Assembly (NCBI GenBank): GCA_964017145.1 | Contig: OZ024840.1 | Coordinates: 1,302,001-1,366,000 of the forward strand | Source of the DNA: Agrocybe praecox | Taxonomy: Eukaryota > Basidiomycota > Agaricomycetes > Agaricales > Agrocybaceae | Reading direction: 5' to 3' | Length of the DNA stretch: 64,000 bases | Position numbers and translations under genes: made by a program | The notes under the pieces: generated by a model | Told to the model about the DNA's origin: nothing | Database searches by the model: none | The model's input: only the letters and a program-made list of their open reading frames with translations | In this document: positions 56,614 to 64,000 of the stretch, one piece after another | Layout of the letters: every line of letters starts with the position of its first letter | Numbering within the stretch: the stretch's first letter is position 1

Positions 56614-57458
56614 TAACTTGTGCCTTCGCGACTACTCAGAGGTACATTGGCTTCGACTGGGACTTGGTTGCAAAATCCATAACCTTCCCACCCAAGAAAT
56701 TGGAAGCAGTTTGCCTGCTGGTCAAGTCGTGGCTAGTAGAAGACAAGCACTGCTGTTTGAAGGAGGCAGCCAGCTTGCATGGCAAATTGGTTCATGCTTC
56801 GTCTATTTTTCCGTTGATATGCCCCTTTCTTCGTTCTGTCTTGCATTTGGTCTCCGTGTTCACTTCGCCCCGAGCACAGTTGAAGGTTCCTTCTTCTGTG
56901 CACCCTGACCTCTTCTGGGTTGGTTTTCTGCTTCATGTATTACCCAATTGCCGACCTCTGACCACAAGCATTCCGGTGGACATTGGGTGGTGGGGCGATG
57001 CAAGTTCTTCGTTTGGCATTGGTGTTGTTGTGGGCTCCCAATGGGGTGTATGGACATGGGCACAAGGCTTCGAGGTTGGTCCGCAGAAGCCTTACAATAT
57101 TGGCTGGGCAGAGGCGGTAGCAGTGGAACTAGGTTTGCAGATGGCCTCAGCCCTCCATTTGTTGTCACCAGGGTCAGTTCTTGTCAGGTCAGACAACTCT
57201 GGTGTAGTTTTGGTGTTGCGCAAGGGATGTTCGTGCAGTCGAACAACCAACCAGGTATTGAAGCATGTTTACCTTTTGCAAGCGGAGCTGAGAGTGCTTT
57301 GTTGTCCTCAATATGTTACAAGCAGGGAGAATGTTGCAGATTCCCTGTCTCGGGGCAACATTGGTTCCTTCCTTCGTGCCTTTCCAAGTGCAACCTCTCC
57401 CTTCCATTTAGAGCTTCCATCTCATCTGTCCGACAAACTCCGATGGTTTGGACCTTAA
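56614..57458 (+). pseudogene. DIRS-like RNase H domain
   Basis: After the MITE the frame reads RYIGFDWDLVAKSITFPPKK, then RNase H signatures: GWWGDASSSFGIGVVV (Asp), GWAEAVAVELGLQ (Glu), VRSDNSGVVLVL (Asp) and SRENVADSLSRG. The domain itself is uninterrupted and keeps its catalytic acids. It ends at a TAA at 57456-57458, before the recombinase. Confidence 0.85.
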
Positions 57459-57459
57459 C

Positions 57460-59107
57460 GTCTCAAGTCCCTTCCTTGTCAGCAGGTCCTCTTATCCTTC
57501 GCCCTTCTTCTCTTCATCCTCCATGCTGTGCAGAAGAGCGGCTCTTCCGCTGGGTAGGGGTTAATACTCCACCGCTGAGCACAATTTCAGATCCAACAAT
57601 TCAATTGCTCAAGAGTCTTGCTGCTCGTTCCTCCTTGTGGGACACCAGCAGCTATGGTTCAGGCCTTCGAAAGTTCCGATCAGCTCCCTGCTTCCTTTGC
57701 CACCCTTCATTCCTTTGCTCTGTGGGCTGCGGCGGATGAGTCTATGTTTGACATCTCTCTTTCTTCCTCCCTCCCTCCCTTTGAACAGGTCTCGGTGGCT
57801 GTTGTGCAAAAGTACCTTGCTGCTATATGTGCATGGCATATAGTCCAGGGATGGCCTCCTCCTCTTTCAACTACCGACAGGGACCACATCACATGGTCCC
57901 TTCGCGGGTTGCAAGCTATGCAGGGTTCACGAAAATGTCCCATTCGCCCACCAGTCACTTTACCAATGCTCCGTTGCCTTAAAGCTTCCCTCAATTTATC
58001 TGCCCCCTTTGATGCCTGCATTTGGGCAATGGCAAGCTGTGTGTTTTGGGGGATGATGCATTTTGGAGAGGTCTCAGTCACATCAAGAGCAGCCTTCAAT
58101 GGTTCAAAGCATTTGAAACAGTCAGATGTTTTAGTGGATTGGGATACTAATGGTAAACACTATGCCAGATTGGACCTACCGGCTGCTAAGACTGCAGCTC
58201 CTGGTGAAATTCAGTCCGTTTTTCTCACTGTTCAAGGTAGCCTGTGTCTAATTGCCGCCCTTCTCAATTTATCGCTGGTAGTTCTTGCTGTGGCCTCTGA
58301 TCCTTTATTTTTGTGGCAAGACAACAAAGGGGATGTGCGTCCCATGGTCAAGCAGCGGGCACTGGAACGCATCAACAGTGTCAGGGTTTCCCCTATTTTC
58401 ATCTATTTTTATATATTTATTTTGTATTTTTCCCTTTCTTAATTATGTAGATATCTTATCTCTTTTACATCCTTGATTATCTCTTTGATTATCACTCAGA
58501 TCTTTGATTAGATACTTATCATCTTTATTTCTCATGAGCACTGCCTCAATCACTCCACATCATTCTTCTCCTTGTTTCATGATGTCATTGTCTTATTCAT
58601 TATTCCTTTATGATGACATTGCCTTACTCATCCTTCTGTTTCATGATGTAATGTAGGAATATTCTAGAATAGCTGTAGGGTATATATACTGGACATGTAG
58701 GTAGCTGTAGCCCCAGCTTCAATCTCTTAGGATATCCACTATCATTGGTGTGATCTCTTAGAACCATTGAGTCTCTCTCTCTCTCTCTCTTTCTCTTGCT
58801 TTGTCTTTGTTGGTGGCCTTGTCACACTGATCTTAGTGTTGCCCTGACAAACAGCATTCTGGCTGCTCACGGGTTCAGTACTTCCTTCGGTCACTCCTTC
58901 AGGATAGGCGGTGCTTCCTTCTTTCTAGCCCAAAAAGTTGATCCAGAGATTGTCCGTCTAGCAGGCAGATGGAAGTCCTTGGCTTACAAAGTGTACATCC
59001 ATGCCTTCGAACAAGTGGCCTCGTGCCACCTCATAGATCTGTGGCAGGATGAAGATGACAGTACCGCATTGCAGGGGGTTGGGGTTGCGTTTACCAGCCG
59101 CAGTTAG
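57460..59107 (+). pseudogene. DIRS-like tyrosine recombinase
   Basis: The N-terminal part has VQKYLAAICAWHIVQGWPPP; the catalytic core starts CVFWGMMHFGEVSV, where the first catalytic Arg (usually R.GE) reads His. LDLPAAKTAAPGE carries the Lys. After about 0.4 kb of extra sequence (58386-58795) the core continues with HSFRIGGASFFLA (HxxR), GRWKSLAYKVYIHAF (Trp and the likely nucleophile Tyr) and stops at 59107. The extra stretch has a GGGTATATATACTGG box and a CT microsatellite at 58771-58792 and might be a solo LTR or an intron. The missing Arg predicts an inactive enzyme. Confidence 0.78.
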
Positions 59108-59584
59108 TGATTTGGGTGAGTGACTGGTCTCCTTCTCCGCTCTGCGTACTGCTTAGCTAAGCTAAGCTTGCCCCCAACCCACCAACAGTCGTGTCCACCG
59201 TATCTGTGTCATCCCAAACATCGTTGAGGCTGGATGAGCAGTTCTGAACAGTTTCACTCAGTCATCAGATAGGGATTGGAGCTCAGAATGCTGAGCTGTC
59301 TGACCAGTTCTGATCTGTCTGAGTGATTCTGATCAGAAATGCTTGGACATTTGGGGGGGTCTTTCTCAGCCAAATGGCTGAGAGGGAAATCCTAAATTTC
59401 TGCTCAGAACTGCTCAGACAAGTCAAAAGTCTGACCAGTACTGCTTGGTAAATGTGGCTCAGAGTAAAGACCTTGGATCTGGCACCAAATGGGTGGCAAA
59501 ATTGAAATGGATGGTGATCTGAGGCTACATAAGAGTACATGGGCTCATTTATTTGTGAAATGCGCTTTACTTACTGTTACTTGC

Positions 59585-59880
59585 CAGGTCTTCTAATCGA
59601 GTGGTGCAAAAGTAAATCACATGCCGATTGATGGGGTGAAGAAGTTGAGCTCTTGCTAGAAGAACAACATCGGATTTTGGCATTTTTTAAATATTATGCC
59701 ATGGAGTGGGAGGAGAAAGGGGCCCAGTCAGAGGTAACGGAGGAATGCAGATGGATGCTACCTGGGGTTCAATACAAATGTGTCGCAATTGCAGGAAGGG
59801 AAGCATATGCACATCAACAGGCATATCAATTTTGTCTCATGAAGGGCCATTTCTTGTGGGTGTGAGAAAATGTGGATAGT
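59585..59880 (+). pseudogene. KDZ transposase C-terminal fragment
   Basis: The text LIEWCKSKSHAD, EEVELLLEEQHRILAFF, YYAMEWEEKG and GREAYAHQQAYQF follows the pattern of the C-terminal end of CxC2-type KDZ transposases. It lies immediately after hAT-like copy 4 and has no other KDZ part next to it. Confidence 0.6.
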
Positions 59881-60779
59881 TATTTGGCAAGTAATGGGCA
59901 GTACACAAGTATTTTTCCATCAGATGTAGAACTACCAGATATTGAAGACAATGAGAATGTACCTATACCCGAATAAATATAATCATTTTTAAATATCACA
60001 TGTGAGGTTCGGGAAGGCGCATCATGGCAGCGGCGTTGGAGGCACGTTGAAAAGCGATGGGCTCGGAATGATGTATGGAGGGCTACTGGGGCAGACAAAA
60101 GACATGTGCTGATGGACAGGGACTTTGTTGCTAGCCGAGGATGTGCTCGTTAACACAATATTTTGTAAATTGGTCATGCTAATTAACATGGAATATGCAA
60201 AACAGATTTATATTTGTAAGCATATATTTTATAAAATAGGTCCAACATGTAGTGCCAGATGATGAAGTACAGTGATAACTACTTGAAAAGGAAGGTGTGA
60301 CATATGTGACTACTAAGCTTAAGGCTGTGGGAGCCAGCTTCAGTGACCCGAAGCTAAAGCCAAGACCTGGCCGCTTCGTCAAAGCTGGGGATCCAGACAG
60401 GCCCTAAATAGCAGGCCAGTCCAAAAGCCAGAATAAGGGCTTGTCCTGGCCTGTCTTTGGCCTGAGCCATGGCCTGCATATATATCATGTCACATATCCA
60501 TAATAGGTAATTGTGTGATCATTTAGTCACATACCACCTCAGAATTAAAATAAAATTGACTCCTAATAGGCACAAACACTTTTGTGATAAAAGAAACATT
60601 TGTTTTTTATAGTTTTGTCATGTAAGCAAACCTTAAACATTTGAAAATTGACTTATAGTTGATTAATTAAATCTCCACTGCAGTACTACACAAAGCCCTG
60701 GCCTAGGCCAAAGCTGGCACATCACTACCTAGGATGATGTGGATACGATTGGAATTCGTCGAGCAGAGGATCCTGCCCA
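59881..60779. other. Unassigned noncoding sequence
   Basis: Mixed AT-rich sequence with a GC-rich patch of GGCC-containing text (60330-60480). No ORF with a recognisable domain and no repeat shared with the window was noticed. Confidence 0.4.
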
Positions 60780-60905
60780 TCCAAAGCGGCTGGCCTCTTC
60801 TCTGCTCCACATACTGCTTAGCTAAGCTAAGCCATCCCCCAACTTACCAACAGCCGTATCCACCATTTTCCTTCATCCCAAACATTGTTAAGGCTGGACA
60901 CAAGC
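60780..60905 (+). repeat. Second copy of the DIRS-like element end
   Basis: Aligns with 59133-59238: TACTGCTTAGCTAAGCTAAG, CCCCCAAC, ACCAACAG, CATCCCAAACAT and AGGCTGGA. It may be a detached terminal or internal repeat of the same element family. Confidence 0.65.
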
Positions 60906-61135
60906 TGGATGCAGCAAGGGGTACACAGGAAATTGCTGAGGCACACAGGGTAGGAGGGAGGGAGGGGTTAATTTTGGGCTTAACAAAATAACTTTTTTAT
61001 TGAATTATATGAGTATTAGAGGTATAAGGGGCTTGTAAAATAACTTGTGAGTACATTTCCAACCATAATAAATATGATTGAGCCCTGTTCCCAAGGTCAC
61101 AAGAAGGTCACATAATCTGCTAGCTCAGATGCATC
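60906..61135. other. Unassigned sequence before the assembly gap
   Basis: AT-rich, no gene. It ends gatgcatc at the gap; CATC could be the start of a CATCAGG element but four bases prove nothing. Confidence 0.3.
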
Positions 61136-61335
61136 NNNNNNNNNNNNNNNNNNNNNNNNNNNNNNNNNNNNNNNNNNNNNNNNNNNNNNNNNNNNNNNNN
61201 NNNNNNNNNNNNNNNNNNNNNNNNNNNNNNNNNNNNNNNNNNNNNNNNNNNNNNNNNNNNNNNNNNNNNNNNNNNNNNNNNNNNNNNNNNNNNNNNNNNN
61301 NNNNNNNNNNNNNNNNNNNNNNNNNNNNNNNNNNN
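61136..61335. other. Assembly gap (200 N)
   Basis: Exactly 200 N, probably a placeholder length. The sequence right of the gap matches 11965 onward, so by comparison with copy 1 about 1.2 kb or more of CATCAGG-type left half is missing. Confidence 0.95.
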
Positions 61336-63305
61336 GCGGGCGTGGGAATTTTTGACTACAGTGTAGATATATATTAGATCAGTTGGGATGTGTTGGCAAT
61401 ATATATGAATGAATGGATTAAGCTGGGGAAAACATACCAACAACATATGACAGTACCTCATGTGTGTGGGAATTCTTTGGTCAAGATCGCGTTTTTCACC
61501 AAACAATTCCCACGCGCACTGCACTGTTGCTGAAATATTTTGATGGCGCCTCCAATATCTCACTCAATACTTAGAATTGCAGGCTAATTTTTTGATACAA
61601 TGTAAAGATCATATATACAAATGCACCTGCCAAGTTATAGCCAAGGGCGTCAAGAAATGGCCTGCGAATATCCAATTTACTTATATCTCTTTCTATTTTA
61701 GGAACAAAATCATCGCAACTCAAATAACTTGGGCAATACTCATTATTCCGGTCCAAAATTTCAATCAAAGGTAGACAGTATATTGGAGATAGACTATGCC
61801 AAATTACAGCCGGGCGCGTGAAGAAATGACCTTGTAACGTATGTTTTTATATGTTTTTCCGAAAAATCATCGAACATAAAATAACTTAATCAGAACATAA
61901 TCACCTACCTCCTAATTTGGTCAGTGTGCTATTACTGTATGTTATAAACAATATACCAAATTTCAAAACAGGGGGACCAGAAATGAATTCCCCACACATC
62001 GCTCTCTCATCCTCCCCCTCCTTTGTACTCCCCCACACATATCTTTTGATTCAATTGAAATTGCACCTTTATTTTGTCATGGCATCGTTTTAAATGATCA
62101 TAAATACTACTTTTAATGTTTCAGGATTTTTGATAATTTTTGGAGGTCCATGTTACACACAAACGACAATTTTTGTCAAATTCCCGAAATAAATCTTTGA
62201 GCCACTTCGGAAATTGCCAGCACAGCCACAACCTGTTGCCCTGGCCGCGTCATCAGTATTTCCTTTCTTCCTAACCACTACCACCACCCACCATCCACCA
62301 CCACCACATTCCGTCCCCACCACACTGCAACACCAATGACAACGACACAGCGACGATGACAGGTCAGCAACAACAACAACAACAACAACAACACACATGT
62401 CAGTGACGACAACGCCAACAACAACACAACGACGATGCCGACGATGCACGTCAGTGACAACAACTTAACAATACCAACGCCTGCGACAATGATACGACGG
62501 TGACGACAATGACACCACGTCAATGACGATACCACACTGACAACGACATGAGCGATGGCAACAACAACATATGCGATGACGACACGCCAACACCAACAAC
62601 CCCGCCAACCACAATGGTGAATGAGCCGACAAACACAAGGCGGCGGCATTGGGGGCAAGGGTATGATGTGGCAGGGTGTTTAGGGCAACAATGAGGTAAG
62701 TACCCTGTCCACTCTGTTTTCCTGCTCATCGCCGCTGTTCACAGGCTGGGCCCCTCTGTCCCTCTTCTCCTATCCTCTTCTTCCTCCCTACCCACTTCTC
62801 TGCCCTATCCCCTCCCATCTCCTCTTCCCTCTGTCCTCCCCTTTCCATATTCCCTTACCCCCATTTTCTTCAATTAAAACTGCCTCCTTACTCTGTCTGC
62901 CCTGTCTCTGCCTCTTACTTAGCTTTAATATGTATATAAAATACATGTATTATTTTAGATATGAATAAATTGGTTTTTATGCATTTTTGAGAGTGTCACT
63001 CTGGAATTGAAAGATATTTTGCTAGAATTATATGAGAATTACGACAGAATATGAGACTATGCTGATGAGATTACCAGAAATATACATGTATTTGATAGAA
63101 ATTTGCCTGAATTAGTTTGAATTAGCTGAATTTAATGCAAGTTAATGCGCGTTAACTCATTGGTCTACAGGACACCTTTCTCCCAATGCTACCTGGGAGA
63201 ATTGACTAGTGTTACATCATTTTTGATCCCAACACCTCTTAACAATATATAGGTTGATCTAAAGATATATAGGACAATATAAATCACATGTGCTTTTTCC
63301 TGATG
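61336..63305. mobile_element. CATCAGG-ended element, copy 2 (left half in the gap)
   Basis: Matches 11965-12037 joined directly to about 13956-15855 of copy 1, without the CACTTCAG element, and ends GCTTTTTCCTGATG at 63305. It contains module M5 at 62150-62960. Several CG sites of copy 1 read TG here and the reverse, consistent with independent decay. Confidence 0.82.
62150..62960 (+). repeat. Mini-intron/triplet-repeat module, copy M5
   Basis: Same order as M2, with a 49-nt GTAAGTACC...TTCACAG mini-intron at 62696-62744 followed by GCTGGGCCCCTCTGTCC. Confidence 0.75.
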
Positions 63306-63499
63306 CAGCCGAGTGCGACCAGGCACATATGGCGAGGCGAACACGAGCAGGCGAGCACGACCAGCCACGCACGACCAGGCGCACATGACCAGCCAACGCA
63401 CAACCAGGCACGCACGCAACAACGGGAGCCATCGCTCTTGTCTTCGCCTGCTTCCCCTTGCTCCATCCAATAGTACATAGTTATTTTGTAAATAATTTA

Positions 63500-63950
63500 G
63501 AGTTGAAAATATATGATTTTTTATTTTACAAAAAACATTATATATTGTGTGACATATATCCGAAAATGGTAGTAATTTCCGAATAGGGAACTACCCCTCG
63601 AAAACACAAGTAGACAGTCTGCTTTTTTTATATATCTAATCTAATCTGGCCCTAAAGCACATGATATCCAAAATAAATATAGTGCAGAATGATGATTTCA
63701 TAATTAAAAATAGCGCAGCGCCCGAAATTGTGAAAATGTGCTAAAAATAACATGTCATCCAGTTTTATGTTTTGCGATCCATCCCATACCGCCCTCTTTT
63801 GATGGCGCAAAGTGCCCCCAAAAATCAAAACATATTCCTACATTATATCTACGCTTTTTTAGCGCCCCGAACGATGCCCAACGAAGCGCAGGAGCCTAAT
63901 TACAGCTTCGGGCACTTCGGGGACACTGTTTCTTGTGTCCGTCTATAAAT
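63500..63950 (+). repeat. Dispersed repeat, copy 2
   Basis: Aligns with 20330-20760 (see there). It continues to the window end with another TTTTATGTTTTCCAATCCATC block, so the unit may repeat. Noncoding. Confidence 0.7.
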
Positions 63951-64000
63951 AACACGTCATCCACTTTTATGTTTTCCAATCCATCCCGTCCCATCCCTTT

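Larger units (their letters stand above)
53435..59235 (+). mobile_element. Tyrosine-recombinase (DIRS-like) retrotransposon
   Basis: Gag-like ORF, then RT, RNase H and a tyrosine recombinase instead of a DDE integrase: the DIRS/Ngaro layout. The exact clade needs a tree. It is interrupted by a MITE-like element (55730-56613) and by about 0.4 kb of extra sequence in the recombinase. The last ~105 bp (59133-59238) recur at 60780-60905, so parts of the terminal repeat system survive, but the full set of end repeats was not worked out. Confidence 0.78.
52710..59474 (+). mobile_element. hAT-like element (copy 4), split by a DIRS-like element
   Basis: The left end is CAGTACTTTACTCTG and the right end, inverted, AAGGTCTTTACTCTG, with the same hexamer asymmetry as copies 1-3 and a variant core. 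The halves (52710 to about 53430, and about 59235-59474) carry the Pol III-like unit and the TCTGATCAG-type subterminal repeats; the DIRS-like element lies between. The 8-bp flanks (ctgagtgg, ggatctgg) do not match, so either the duplication has decayed or the ends come from different copies. Confidence 0.7.

Noticed and set aside
52710..59474. The idea that the 6.7-kb hAT-ended unit is an autonomous element encoding its own transposase
   Set aside because: All recognisable genes inside belong to a DIRS-like retrotransposon; the hAT part consists only of noncoding ends like those of copies 1 and 2.

Overview
The window looks like a repeat-rich fragment of a basidiomycete (probably Agaricomycetes) nuclear genome. 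The evidence is the set of transposon proteins typical of those genomes: KDZ transposases with CxC2-type cysteine clusters, a Plavaka-like (CACTA-related) transposase, a Copia retrotransposon, a tyrosine-recombinase (DIRS-like) retrotransposon, a Tc1 element and an endonuclease-type LINE. Genes have short introns of about 48-55 nt with GCTAAC-like branch sites. No host housekeeping gene, rRNA or canonical tRNA was recognised. There is a 200-N assembly gap at 61136-61335.

Layout. 1-5605: LINE pieces: an inverted 5' end, an ORF2 fragment, then a LINE with intact ORF1 and a truncated ORF2. 5606-17709: a Copia element inserted in that ORF2. Its 5' LTR carries a hAT-like element (5751-7561) and its RT gene a 5.1-kb CATCAGG-ended element (10758-15855), which itself carries a CACTTCAG-ended element (12038-13948). 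17710-20883: a second Copia fragment, a MITE-like element and noncoding repeats. 20884-32043: a KDZ transposase gene (minus) interrupted by a Tc1 element, then a divergent gene and a convergent coiled-coil gene, possibly one large transposon. 32521-36078: a hAT-like element carrying a solo LTR. 36087-39000: a repeat array and a second, decayed KDZ gene. 39064-44750: mostly noncoding repeats, two small ORFs and an LTR-like stretch. 44758-50060: a hypothetical gene, a Plavaka-like transposase and a small minus-strand gene. 50170-59474: a gag-like ORF split by two hAT-like elements, the second of which holds a DIRS-like retrotransposon that itself holds a MITE-like copy. 59585-64000: KDZ C-terminal fragment, DIRS end repeat, the gap, and a second CATCAGG-type copy.

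The most interesting signal lies in the noncoding elements. Four hAT-like elements share unusual asymmetric ends, and three have perfect 8-bp target duplications. All four carry an A-box/B-box/oligo-T unit resembling a Pol III gene. Three of them share with the two CATCAGG elements a module that has a conserved GTAAGTAC...CAG mini-intron of about 49 nt (41 nt in one copy), a triplet-repeat array and a pyrimidine tract. In addition, at least five separate TE genes are interrupted by TGA where CGA (Arg) is expected or present in the intact copy, consistent with CpG deamination.
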